From positions 226,817 through 290,816 of the forward strand of contig CAZOEO010000002.1 in assembly GCA_964578885.1 (NCBI GenBank): a DNA stretch of 64,000 nucleotides, in the 5' to 3' direction. Each line of letters begins with the position of its first letter. The stretch's first letter is position 1. The notes beneath the pieces are model-generated. The model worked only from the letters and a program-made list of their open reading frames with translations. It made no database searches and was not told where the DNA came from. The stretch comes from CAZRHR01 sp964578885 (GTDB taxonomy: Bacteria; Bacteroidota; Bacteroidia; CAIKAF01). Made by a program: the position numbers and the translations under genes. Positions 44,171 to 52,735 of the stretch are shown piece by piece.

Positions 44171-44791
44171 ATGAAACGTTTCTGGTTCACATTCTTGATC
44201 CTGTTAGCCGCTTTTACTAAATTATTGGCACAAGCCCCGGTTGGGGTAGAGGCTGGCATTCGGGGTGGATTGACCTGGACGGATTTGGCCATGGCAGATA
44301 TTACAGCCAATACGCCCACTGCCGGAACCCAGTATGGTTCTGGAAATTGGAATGCCGGGGGACAGATTGTGGGCCATTTTCGCATTCGTGTTTTGTCTTT
44401 TTTTGCGCAGCCGGAGTTGGGTTTTACCCGCAACGAGGGAAGTATTATGGCTCGCCCGCCAGGAGCGCAGGAATTCGCTTTTAAAGATTATACTTTCACC
44501 AGGTTAGATGGCCACTTGTCCCTTGGGATTCGCCTGTTTTCAGTCCTGCGGGTGCAAGGCGGCCCCTCCATGAGCTATTTGTTCGATGTGCGCAATGGCT
44601 CCACGGATGTTACCACGGATTTCGCTGCAACCACATTTGGTTGGCACGCAGGTGTCGGGGCAGACATCTTTAAAGTTCGATTAGATTTGCGCTTTGAACC
44701 AGGATTAAATCATCGCATGGAAACCATTGGCGGACAGAGCGTCAATCATTCCACACGCCAAATGGTGCTTGGCGTTGGTTTGCGGTTCTGA
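44171..44791 (+). CDS. Small outer-membrane beta-barrel protein
   Basis: 206 residues from ATG 44171, where a signal peptide begins (MKRFWFTFLILLAAFTKLLA, then QAPVG). The mature protein is a PorT/OmpW-like eight-strand barrel pattern: EAGIRGGLTWTDLAMAD, FRIRVLSFFAQPELGFTRN, LSLGIRLFSVLRVQGGPSMS and the C-terminal strand MVLGVGLRF ending in Phe, the usual insertion signal. It lies 31 bases after the Sua5-type gene. The partner or ligand is unknown. Confidence 0.82.
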   Translation: MKRFWFTFLILLAAFTKLLAQAPVGVEAGIRGGLTWTDLAMADITANTPTAGTQYGSGNWNAGGQIVGHFRIRVLSFFAQPELGFTRNEGSIMARPPGAQEFAFKDYTFTRLDGHLSLGIRLFSVLRVQGGPSMSYLFDVRNGSTDVTTDFAATTFGWHAGVGADIFKVRLDLRFEPGLNHRMETIGGQSVNHSTRQMVLGVGLRF

Positions 44792-44961
44792 TTATTCAAT
44801 TTTGAATCGACGAGAATCGCAAATTTGGGACGGACCATTTTACCATTTGCCCCATCATCATTGAGACGTATCTGCCAAGATTTATTTATGGTCCATGGCT
44901 AGCATAGTCCGGAATAGGCACCCTGCCGATTTCTCGGAATGTTTCACTTTAATTGGAGAAA

Positions 44962-45123
44962 ATGGTAGTCAAAAATTGGGCTATGTATTTTAAATCAATC
45001 AGATATACCAGAGCGAGTGCCTTTTGTTGTCATGATTATCTCAAAAAAGCATGGAATGCCCACACACCTACAAGGGATTTTTCCAGGTGGTATGATTTGA
45101 GATGGTGGTGGAAGGTTTCATGA
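44962..45123 (+). CDS. Possible 53-residue Trp-rich basic peptide
   Basis: ATG 44962 follows GGAGA at 44955-44959, a better ribosome-binding site than most genes here have. The peptide is basic and rich in aromatics: MVVKNWAMYFKSIRYTRASA at the N-terminus, two adjacent Cys in the middle, and a C-terminal part with FSRWYDLRWWWKVS. It has no signal peptide. It could be an antimicrobial or toxin-like peptide, a remnant of a larger gene, or chance. Confidence 0.3.
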   Translation: MVVKNWAMYFKSIRYTRASAFCCHDYLKKAWNAHTPTRDFSRWYDLRWWWKVS

Positions 45124-45203
45124 CCTTGGTCGGCAGTCCCTCGACATACGGGTAGACACCCGTTCCTCCCCACGGAAAATGTGCGACCTACGACAAAATT
45201 ATT

Positions 45204-45237
45204 CGGCGATTCACCGTTTATAATCGGTTAAAATCAG
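45204..45237 (+). repeat. 34-base imperfect direct repeat, copy 1
   Basis: It matches the copy at 45394-45427 at 28 of 34 positions, centred on CGTTTATAATCG, one mismatch from a palindrome. Confidence 0.6.
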
Positions 45238-45393
45238 AACTCCATAGTGAGTCTCTTTTTACAAAATCCAAATGGAAAGAATCTTGAAGGCGGAATTTTG
45301 AAAGGTATTTAGGGCGTTTCAGGTGTCGGTTCTCCCGGGGGCCACCACTCCTCCTCCCCAGGCGACAAGCTACACATTTCTCACCACCTGAGT

Positions 45394-45427
45394 CGGCAAT
45401 TAAACGTTTATAAACGATTAAAATCGG
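45394..45427 (+). repeat. 34-base imperfect direct repeat, copy 2
   Basis: This copy contains the perfect 12-base palindrome CGTTTATAAACG (45405-45416), followed by ATTAAAATC, as in copy 1. The offset between the copies is exactly 190 bases. Confidence 0.6.
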
Positions 45428-45580
45428 TTAGAGAAAACGCTTCCACAAAACCATGATGTTGTTTTTAGCTTCTTTGGTCGCAGACTTGATGCCATTTTTG
45501 TCGTTTTCAATCGCCCAAAGGAATGCCATGAGGAGCTTGGTGCAGACGTTATGAATCTTTAGCCTGATAAGAACTCCAAG
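45428..45580 (-). pseudogene. Possible C-terminal gene fragment
   Basis: A minus-strand frame open for 50 codons to a TAA, starting directly after an in-frame TGA. Its sequence, for example LLMAFLWAIENDKNGIKSAT and MVLWKRFL at the end, has protein-like composition. The preceding 27 codons in a different minus-strand frame (starting MRHRMAGATIDMAIRYL, near 45630) also read through, which could mean a frameshifted gene. The opposite strand is open over part of the same stretch, so this is weak. Confidence 0.25.
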
Positions 45581-45692
45581 TCAAATATCTAATAGCCATA
45601 TCAATGGTCGCCCCAGCCATCCGGTGTCTCATTATGAAGGAAAAAACCAGATAAAGATGAGCGCAGGCTTGCGATTCAAATCCGTCGATTAG
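45555..45692 (+). pseudogene. Possible remnant of an outer-membrane protein C-terminus
   Basis: A plus-strand frame of 45 codons after a TGA, ending NQIKMSAGLRFKSVD before TAG at 45690. The GLRF element recalls the last strand of the neighbouring barrel gene (VGLRF at 44791). It overlaps the stop of the TonB receptor gene. It may be debris of a duplicated barrel gene. Confidence 0.25.
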
Positions 45693-48064
45693 AAATCTAC
45701 GATAATGCCAATGGTGGGAAGGGTTGTCCCTGTGGTGTTTCGCAGAAACCTGGGCACATAACGATCTGGGTCTGCGGGATTGGTTACCGGCTGGCCATTT
45801 TCATCGGTTTGCACCGTGAGGAATGGACGACCTTCCGATTTAAACCCGTACACATTCTGAATGTCTAAATACAGGTTAAACGACCACTTTTTGAAGTACC
45901 AGATTTTGTCTACGCGTAAATCCAACTGGTGAAAAGCGCCGATTCTTTGGGTATTGATGGCCGATGGATCGTTCACACCTTGTCGGGTGATGTCCCAAAC
46001 GTCTTTCAATGTACTCGTAAGTGTATCATATGGTGTGAAAGGCAAACCATCGACCAGGCGCCAGCGGGCACCGATTTCCCAGTTTCTTCCAATTTTGTAT
46101 CCTGTGGTCAGGGTCACAATGTGTCGGCTATCCCATGCAGATGGAATGTATTGCCCCTGAAGGTTTTGGAATTCGCTTCGTACGAAGGTATAAGCCAGAA
46201 TCCCGTAAAACCCTTTGAATAGTTTTTGTTGCGCTAAAAATTCAATACCTCTGGCTCGTCCGCCTACAGCGCTTGTGGCTTCCACATTGCCGACTACACC
46301 AAAATCAGCTCCGATGTTGGCCAAACTCACTGAGTCGCGCAATGAGAAGGGATAATTGGCGTATTGTTTCCAAAATCCTTCCACGGTAAACCGCGTATTT
46401 GGACCGGGTGCCCATTCCAATCCAGCGGTAAAATGGTCGGAACGGATGTAGGTTAAACGCTGTTGATTTACATAATTGCCTGCCGGATCGGAAAATCCCA
46501 TCACGGTATAAGCCGGACGTTGGTAATAACGCCCCACCGATGCGTTTAGGAAGAAATTCTTGTAAAAATTCCATGAGGCAGAAAATCTCGGAGAAAACTG
46601 ATTGAATGGATTCGCCATGCTGGCATTATAACTGTTGTGATCCAAACGAAAACCAGCGCTTAACGATAGCTTATCGTTGAAAAATTTCCGACTTATTTGT
46701 CCGAAATAGCCGCCGATAAACAAATTTAAGCGGTTGTTAAAGTCAATGGTATCAATTCCTGCCAGGGTGTTCACCCGATTAAAGGTGCGGTTGGTAAAAC
46801 GGGCATATTCCGCATTTACGCCACCCGAAATCCGCCATTTTTTTCTTTGGGTGGAAAATTCATAGCGAAAACGGTTTTCGGCTTCCTGAGATCTGAAATC
46901 TAAAATCAGGTTTTCCGGAGCCTCCACGTTGTTTGCATATTTTACCGCCTCGTTGTTCAGCATGTTTCGGGACAAAACCCAAAGGTGGGTGCCGCTTTTT
47001 GTATAACGGCGATACGTGGCACCCAGGGTATAATTCCATTGCTGGTTGACGGGTAGAACGCCCAATTGATAACGCTGTTCTTCGGTTTCATTGGCATTCG
47101 TGTTGAGCTTAAATAAATCAATGGCCCCTAAACCTAAAATGATGAGCTCGCTTTTATCGTCAGGGCGATAGGAATATTTAAATTGCGCATCATAATAAGT
47201 GGGTAAAAAAGGAAGTTTTAGGGCCGAAAACAAAAATTGGAGGTAAGAAGCCCTCACAGATGCGATGAGGGTCGATTTTTTTCCGATGGGACCATCTGCT
47301 TTAAATCCTGCATCTGAACTGCCTACGGTTCCTCTAAACTGCCATCGTTCTTTGTTTCCTTCAACTTGTTTAAATTCCAATACAGAACTCATGGTATTTC
47401 CCCGATTGGCGGGAAAAGCTCCGGAAATAAAATCAACTTCGCGAATAAGGTTTACGTTAATAATGCCCACAGGTCCGCCAGATGACCCCTGCGTTTGAAA
47501 GTGATTAATCAACGGAACTTCCACGCCATCAAGAAAGAAGCGGTTCTCGTTGGGCGCTCCACCACGAATAATAATATCGTTTCTAAAAGCAGGCGTAGAG
47601 CCTACACCGGGAAACGAACGCAATACATTTGAAATGTCGCGGTTACCACCAGGGTTTCGTTCAATTTCTGCAATGCCGATGGTGCGTAGTGATAGCGGTG
47701 TATCATCGGTTCGGTTAAAAGGTGAAGGACGAACATCAATACCTTCCAGTTGATTCACCAGAGGCAATAAAGCAATGGTAATGTTGGCCGGGGTTTGATT
47801 GTTTACCTGTATATCACGAATAATTCGGGTTTCGTATCCTACCGCACTGACACGCAGATTTTGAAAACCATTGTTTACATTGAGAATTTCAAATAATCCA
47901 TCCAAATTAGCCGCACCGCCTGTACTGGTGCCTTCCACCAAAACGGTAGCTCCGGGAATGGGCTCATTGGTATTTTCATCTACAATTTTACCTTTTATCA
48001 TTCCCTGAGCATGCATGCTTTGCAGGACAAAAAGCAATAATAAAGATGTGATTATGGATCGCAC
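45689..48064 (-). CDS. TonB-dependent receptor with carboxypeptidase-like N-domain (GTG start)
   Basis: 791 residues from the GTG at 48064, which directly opens a signal peptide (RSIITSLLLLFVLQSMHAQG). The open frame reaches an ATG at 48118, but that extension contains the promoter -7 box TATGTTTG (48087-48080), 15 bases before the GTG. After the signal comes a CarboxypepD_reg-like domain (KGKIVDENTNEPIPGATVLV), then the plug (NPGGNRDISNVLRSFPGVGS, DIIIRGGAPNENRFFLDGVE), and a ~550-residue barrel ending in VDF. The substrate is unknown; there is no SusD gene adjacent. Receptors of this subgroup are often annotated only as TonB-dependent. Confidence 0.9.
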   Translation of the reverse strand: MRSIITSLLLLFVLQSMHAQGMIKGKIVDENTNEPIPGATVLVEGTSTGGAANLDGLFEILNVNNGFQNLRVSAVGYETRIIRDIQVNNQTPANITIALLPLVNQLEGIDVRPSPFNRTDDTPLSLRTIGIAEIERNPGGNRDISNVLRSFPGVGSTPAFRNDIIIRGGAPNENRFFLDGVEVPLINHFQTQGSSGGPVGIINVNLIREVDFISGAFPANRGNTMSSVLEFKQVEGNKERWQFRGTVGSSDAGFKADGPIGKKSTLIASVRASYLQFLFSALKLPFLPTYYDAQFKYSYRPDDKSELIILGLGAIDLFKLNTNANETEEQRYQLGVLPVNQQWNYTLGATYRRYTKSGTHLWVLSRNMLNNEAVKYANNVEAPENLILDFRSQEAENRFRYEFSTQRKKWRISGGVNAEYARFTNRTFNRVNTLAGIDTIDFNNRLNLFIGGYFGQISRKFFNDKLSLSAGFRLDHNSYNASMANPFNQFSPRFSASWNFYKNFFLNASVGRYYQRPAYTVMGFSDPAGNYVNQQRLTYIRSDHFTAGLEWAPGPNTRFTVEGFWKQYANYPFSLRDSVSLANIGADFGVVGNVEATSAVGGRARGIEFLAQQKLFKGFYGILAYTFVRSEFQNLQGQYIPSAWDSRHIVTLTTGYKIGRNWEIGARWRLVDGLPFTPYDTLTSTLKDVWDITRQGVNDPSAINTQRIGAFHQLDLRVDKIWYFKKWSFNLYLDIQNVYGFKSEGRPFLTVQTDENGQPVTNPADPDRYVPRFLRNTTGTTLPTIGIIVDF

Positions 48065-48079
48065 GGTGTAATATTTAGG

Positions 48080-48087
48080 CAAACATA
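48080..48087 (-). promoter_or_regulatory. -7 box of the second TonB receptor gene
   Basis: TATGTTTG on the minus strand is an exact TAnnTTTG, 15 bases before the GTG at 48064. No clear TTG is found at 17-23 bases upstream. Confidence 0.45.
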
Positions 48088-48162
48088 AAACCCAAGTCTC
48101 AATTTTGTTCATCCTCATCCCTATTTTCTGCAGGTTCCCGAAAAATTTGGTAATTTGGTGCC

Positions 48163-49074
48163 ATGGTTAAATGGTTATGTATGCTATGGGTGTTAGGGAG
48201 TAGCCTTCCAGCCCAGAAGACTTTGATTTTCGGTGATCATCCTTATGACCATGCCCGAATGGTAAATCGGTATGGTGACCAGGTCATCCGTCAACTCAAC
48301 CAGTTTTTTACCATGTTTGGTCAATCTACTGAACAAGAGCAGGAAAAAGTCTTACTAGAATGCATTCAACAATTTGAACTGGCTTATCCTGCGGTGAAAC
48401 AACTTACACCTTACCGGGGACGCGACGGTAAAGGCGCAGTAGATTCAACCATGACGGGATCCATGCGACAATTCTTTATGGCCATGGATTTGCAGGTAGT
48501 GCCCGGATTAAAAAAGATTTCAGGGAAATTATTTAAATTCCCACCAGTACAAACCCAAGTAAATCAGTTGCCTCAGGTGCAACAAGAGGTTTACCAAACG
48601 GTGGTGGAAATGAACACCGCTGTTCGCAATGCTACCGAAGTTTTAACCCAGGCCCAAAAGCGTTTTAATGAAACGTATGCCGCTTCATACAACACCTATC
48701 CTTGTGAGAAATTAATGTATTTGATGGCTCGTATCGAAGCTGGCAACCCAGATACGGTAGCCCGTTTCTTCGACGCACCACCGCAAAAGGAAAACCTGGC
48801 AGGAAGCCTGCGAAAATGGGTATATATGTTCGGCTTTGGTCCAGTAGAAGCCAAACCTCAGGTAAAACCTCAATTCGATGCCATGATTGGTGCTTTAACC
48901 ACTTGTTTGGACGAACGTTGGGTATTGACCAGACGTGAATTGGTTACAGGACATGCCTACTTATTACATCAGAAAGGAAAAGGCTGGGGAAATCCCGGTT
49001 GCTCCGTTTGGATTACTTTGGCGGAAGCCAGACCCGGCGCCGGCCTGCAATATCGGGTGGATATTTTATATTAA
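48163..49074 (+). CDS. Secreted protein of unknown function
   Basis: 303 residues with a short signal peptide (MVKWLCMLWVLGSSLPAQ). The mature protein is mostly helical: acidic/Gln-rich helices (STEQEQEKVLLECIQQFELA, then VNQLPQVQQEVYQTVVEMNT) and a C-terminal region with CLDERWVLTRREL and WITLAEARPGAGLQYRVDIL. Four Cys remain after cleavage. I do not recognise a family. It is divergent from the TonB receptor gene and ends 71 bases before the thioredoxin-like gene. Confidence 0.7.
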   Translation: MVKWLCMLWVLGSSLPAQKTLIFGDHPYDHARMVNRYGDQVIRQLNQFFTMFGQSTEQEQEKVLLECIQQFELAYPAVKQLTPYRGRDGKGAVDSTMTGSMRQFFMAMDLQVVPGLKKISGKLFKFPPVQTQVNQLPQVQQEVYQTVVEMNTAVRNATEVLTQAQKRFNETYAASYNTYPCEKLMYLMARIEAGNPDTVARFFDAPPQKENLAGSLRKWVYMFGFGPVEAKPQVKPQFDAMIGALTTCLDERWVLTRRELVTGHAYLLHQKGKGWGNPGCSVWITLAEARPGAGLQYRVDILY

Positions 49075-49145
49075 TTCCTTTTACCCGAAACCATTTTTAC
49101 CCTCTTACGTTCTACAAGAACGCTGTCATTTTGTTTAATCCAAAT

Positions 49146-49766
49146 ATGATTATGAAACGTACAATATTTTTTACCCTGCTTCTTCCTTGTCTGGCTTTGA
49201 TGGCATTTGGCATCCAAAAATCGACTTCGCTTTCTATTGGTGATGCTCTACCCATGGGCGACCTAAAGCTAAAAGACGTGTCCGGGAAAATGATGACGCT
49301 TCAACAAATCCGTAAAAACAACGGTTTGCTTGTTATTTTCAGCTGCAACACCTGTCCTTTTGTAGTGGCCACGCAAGAACGTTACCAGTTACTGGCAAAA
49401 ATGGCCAAAGCAAACAACATTGGTATGGTGGCCATCAATTCAAATGAAGCACAACGCGGCGATGTGGATTCTTTTGACGAAATGAAGCAGTATGCTTTAC
49501 AGCAAGAAATCGACTATCCTTATTTATTGGATGAAAAATCCGTTTTGGCCGATGCCTTTGGCGCTACCAAAACACCGGATGTATTTTTGTTTAATGGCAA
49601 ATTGAATCTGGTCTACAAAGGTGCCATAGACGACAGTCACCGTGATGTAACTCAGGTGAAGCAGAGATTTTTGGAAGATGCCATGCAGAAAATGGTGAGA
49701 GGAGAAGAGATTCAACTTACAACCACTGCTTCTGTAGGGTGTTCCATCAAACGTGTGAAGCCCTAA
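49146..49766 (+). CDS. Exported thioredoxin-like (AhpC/TSA-Redoxin) protein
   Basis: 206 residues from ATG 49146, or 204 from ATG 49152; both give a signal peptide (KRTIFFTLLLPCLALMAFG). The redoxin domain has GDALPMGDLKLKDVSGKMMT, then LLVIFSCNTCPFVVATQER with a CNTC redox pair, and the later cis-Pro strand ATKTPDVFLFNG. Members of this group reduce or isomerise periplasmic disulfides or couple to peroxide reduction. A third Cys lies near the C-terminus (VGCSIKRVKP). It stands between an unknown secreted protein and a T9SS protein. Confidence 0.85.
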   Translation: MIMKRTIFFTLLLPCLALMAFGIQKSTSLSIGDALPMGDLKLKDVSGKMMTLQQIRKNNGLLVIFSCNTCPFVVATQERYQLLAKMAKANNIGMVAINSNEAQRGDVDSFDEMKQYALQQEIDYPYLLDEKSVLADAFGATKTPDVFLFNGKLNLVYKGAIDDSHRDVTQVKQRFLEDAMQKMVRGEEIQLTTTASVGCSIKRVKP

Positions 49767-49798
49767 GTGTACGCCTTCCTCCTCTCCACTCTTTTTGA

Positions 49799-51418
49799 AT
49801 GACGCTCATGCTGATTACATCCAGGTTTCGTTTTTGGATTTTTCTCTTTGGTTCCACCATTTTACTTCCCAAAACTGGTTGGACCCAGCCTAGTAGTTGG
49901 AATTGGACGTTCGGTGAGAAAGCTGGTATATCCTGGAATCAGGCGGCTGCCACGCCCTTTTTTCCTCAGGTGAATCATGAAAATGGTTCTAACGTTTCTA
50001 CGCTGAAAGCGGGAACGTTAGATTTGATTTTTTCGTCTACTGGTCTTTTTTCTTCCAATTATTCCGGTTTAAATGGCGCGAGCCCGTCGTATCCACATGC
50101 AATGAATTATCGGAGTAAAGTACTTGCACCCTTCGGTGATTCTGCCGGTGTATATGATGGCTGGTGGATGGTCCCTTCTGCCAATAATTACCAGATGATG
50201 TACCAGCGAATGGCAGGAAGTTCATCTAATCAGGTGTTTGGTGTGCCTCAAATGGTATATGATTCCCTCGGTCCCACATTTGAATTGATTCGTCTCAAAG
50301 ATTTTAAATCCTATTGGTTGGTGGGACATATTCATAACACCAATCGGTTTGTCAGTCTTCGGATAAACAATGGTCTGGTGGTCGACACGGTATTTTCCCG
50401 TTTAGGACAAGCCGGTCGATACAGAACCATTCGTACCAATAGGGCTGGAAATACTCTTTTCCTGGGAAAGGAAAATGTGGATTCGTTGACCATTTCGTTT
50501 GAAAATTTCACTTTGGCCAGCTTCGATACGGCCACCGGGATGTTGGATACGCTTTTGCTGGGTTCCGTTGGTATTCAGCCTTATTCGGCCAGTTTTTCCC
50601 CGAGCGGAGAACGGCTTTATGTTACCCATGAAGGACAGAAAGATGCGGCCGGTCGTGTGATGGCCTATGATTTAACACAGGCAAATCCATTAGCCAATCC
50701 ATATATTGTTTACCAACATTCGCAGGATCAACCTGGTGCTTTGGGAATGCTTCAACTAGCTGCCGATCAACATATTTATCTGGCCATGCCTGGATTAAAT
50801 CAGGTGGGACGTATTTTTTGTCCCGACGCACTTGAGGGTGCCATTCAATTTAATCCTGCCGCTTTAACCTTTTCTGCAGTGAATGGATTTGTATTAAACA
50901 CCATGTTGCCCTTTATCCCGGAACCGGACCGTGCACTTCCTGTGGTTTTGCCCGACACGGTGTTTATGTGCAACGAACCGCCGCTTATCCCCATACAAAG
51001 TCAATGGGAGTCGCAATTCTGGACCAAAGAAGACGGAAGTCCAGTGGCGCAGCCGGACGAACCCGGTAAATTTTTTATTACCGTTTCCAGAGGTTGTCAA
51101 ACTTATCGGGACAGCGTTCAGGTGATTCGCATCGAAAACACGGTGCCTCCCGTTTTACCTAATGTATTTACGCCCAATGCAGACGGCGTGAATGATGTGT
51201 ACTTACCTATTTTGGCCACGCCACTCGACGGTTTCCGAATGACCATTTATAATCGCTGGGGCATGAAAGTGTTTGTTTCCGAATCTTTTCTGGAAGGTTG
51301 GGATGGTTCAGGATTGGTAGGCGGAATGACGGAAGGTGTGTATTACGTGGTGGTGCAATATTTAAATTGTAAGGGAGAGCCCAAGTCCGATGTAGGACAA
51401 TTCCATTTATTCCGGTAA
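49799..51418 (+). CDS. Secreted protein with type-B (CHU_C) T9SS sorting domain
   Basis: 539 residues. The signal peptide is in LITSRFRFWIFLFGSTILLP. Residues ~25-370 form a beta-propeller-like region of repeated ~45-residue blades (FGEKAGISWNQAAATPFFPQ, RTIRTNRAGNTLFLGKEN, PYSASFSPSGERLYVTHEG, MLQLAADQHIYLAMPG), typical of exported WD/YVTN-like proteins. The last ~85 residues are a gliding-motility CHU_C domain: LPNVFTPNADGVNDVYLP, IYNRWGMKVF, GWDGS, GVYYVVVQY. This marks export through the type IX system. The 3' end overlaps the convergent hydrolase gene by 12 bases. Confidence 0.9.
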   Translation: MTLMLITSRFRFWIFLFGSTILLPKTGWTQPSSWNWTFGEKAGISWNQAAATPFFPQVNHENGSNVSTLKAGTLDLIFSSTGLFSSNYSGLNGASPSYPHAMNYRSKVLAPFGDSAGVYDGWWMVPSANNYQMMYQRMAGSSSNQVFGVPQMVYDSLGPTFELIRLKDFKSYWLVGHIHNTNRFVSLRINNGLVVDTVFSRLGQAGRYRTIRTNRAGNTLFLGKENVDSLTISFENFTLASFDTATGMLDTLLLGSVGIQPYSASFSPSGERLYVTHEGQKDAAGRVMAYDLTQANPLANPYIVYQHSQDQPGALGMLQLAADQHIYLAMPGLNQVGRIFCPDALEGAIQFNPAALTFSAVNGFVLNTMLPFIPEPDRALPVVLPDTVFMCNEPPLIPIQSQWESQFWTKEDGSPVAQPDEPGKFFITVSRGCQTYRDSVQVIRIENTVPPVLPNVFTPNADGVNDVYLPILATPLDGFRMTIYNRWGMKVFVSESFLEGWDGSGLVGGMTEGVYYVVVQYLNCKGEPKSDVGQFHLFR

Positions 51419-52735
51419 CCTGGAAGTCGTTTTTTCCAAAATCCATTCGGCCAATCCATCTACCATTTGGGTGTCCACAGGCCAGTATTTGGAATAAGCG
51501 TCTGACCCACTAGGTTCTGGTGAAATTCGCAACAAATGATCCATGCCCCTGACGTGAAGGTAAGTGGCTTGTGGAATCCATTTTTTCCATGCTTTCATGG
51601 TAGAAGGTGGTACCTGATAGTCTGCCGATCCGCTCACAAACAAATGTGGCACCGTGGAAAATGATTTGGGTTTATCCACCGCATACTCCCTCACGCTTTT
51701 CCAGTAGGCCAAAGGAACACCTGTCAAGGGACTTTTTTCCAATTGTCCGGTGCGATGAAAAGTTTGAACATCTCGTTCCATGTCTTGAATCTGTTGCCGA
51801 ACCACCGGGGTTTTCCACCGCCCGGATTTTTTTGCCAAAAAAGTAAGCTGTTGTGGAACCAATAAGTAGAGCGGGGTAGAAGGAGCCGCCAGACCGATCA
51901 CGCCTTTGATGCGTGAATGATTCGCTGCAATCCATGGCGCCATAACGCCACCCAGAGAATGCCCTGCCAGAAATACAGGAGATGAATGATGTGGTGTGTG
52001 TGCTAACCACGCCATTACGGCATCGGCGGGCGCAACATATTCTTCCTGTAATCCAGCTTCTGCATTTTTTGTTAAAAACTCCGGGAGAAAAACGCTCACT
52101 TTGGGATGCACCAATACCATGATACCATGCTGCTGTAGTCGTTGTGCCAATTCTTTCAGCGGTTGGTTGGGTCCTGTGGTGCCAAAAGCGTCTTGTGGTC
52201 CGGAACCTGCGATTAAATACACCAAAGGCGTTTGTGCAGAAACCTGATTTGGCTGAAAAAGAAAGGCCGAAAACATACCGTTTTCAAAGGGAATCCATAT
52301 TTCTTGCGGTGTTGGCAGCTGTTGTGCCCAGGAAGGAATTTCTGGTTGGGTAGCTCGGGGCATGGCCGGTTGAATCCACGCCGCGGCCATGGAATCTCCT
52401 TCCATCCGCAGCGACAAAGTAAAATGCAGGTCGGGCCGGGTTTTAGATAAAAAGAACCGATACAAGGTCGGACTCCCTTTAAACAGGCAAATACCGCTAT
52501 CCGAAACCAAGGGTTGCGCCATCGGAGAAAACATCCGAAGGGTTTGCGTAATGGTTTGGTCGGTCACGGCTTTTTGAAAAGTATATGTGCGCATGGGCAG
52601 CCATAGGCTATCTTGACCGGATAACATGGCCTGAACCAAATGATACGGAGGCTGGCTATTCAGGGTGAAAAAGCCACATAAATAAATTGCTAAAAAAAGG
52701 ATATTCTTTTTAGCCAAGGATGTCCAGTTTGGCAA
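51407..52735 (-). CDS. Exported alpha/beta hydrolase
   Basis: 442 residues with a signal peptide (KKNILFLAIYLCGFFTLNSQ). The C-terminal ~310 residues are an alpha/beta hydrolase: VYLIAGSGPQDAFGTTGPN near the oxyanion hole, nucleophile Ser in AGHSLGGVMAP, acid Asp in SGSADYQVPP and His in VRGMDHLLRI. The N-terminal ~130 residues are a small beta domain of unknown role. The arrangement resembles exported esterase/peptidase-like hydrolases; the substrate is unknown. The ATG lies inside the 3' end of the helicase gene, a 26-base overlap, so the two are probably co-transcribed. Confidence 0.85.
   Translation of the reverse strand: MPNWTSLAKKNILFLAIYLCGFFTLNSQPPYHLVQAMLSGQDSLWLPMRTYTFQKAVTDQTITQTLRMFSPMAQPLVSDSGICLFKGSPTLYRFFLSKTRPDLHFTLSLRMEGDSMAAAWIQPAMPRATQPEIPSWAQQLPTPQEIWIPFENGMFSAFLFQPNQVSAQTPLVYLIAGSGPQDAFGTTGPNQPLKELAQRLQQHGIMVLVHPKVSVFLPEFLTKNAEAGLQEEYVAPADAVMAWLAHTPHHSSPVFLAGHSLGGVMAPWIAANHSRIKGVIGLAAPSTPLYLLVPQQLTFLAKKSGRWKTPVVRQQIQDMERDVQTFHRTGQLEKSPLTGVPLAYWKSVREYAVDKPKSFSTVPHLFVSGSADYQVPPSTMKAWKKWIPQATYLHVRGMDHLLRISPEPSGSDAYSKYWPVDTQMVDGLAEWILEKTTSRLPE

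Larger units (their letters stand above)
44792..45688. other. 0.9-kb region without a secure gene
   Basis: It contains, in order, a 53-residue ORF with a good ribosome-binding site (44962-45123), two imperfect 34-base repeats 190 bases apart, and gene-like debris near the right end (45428-45692). I find no tRNA, terminator or insertion sequence. Confidence 0.6.
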
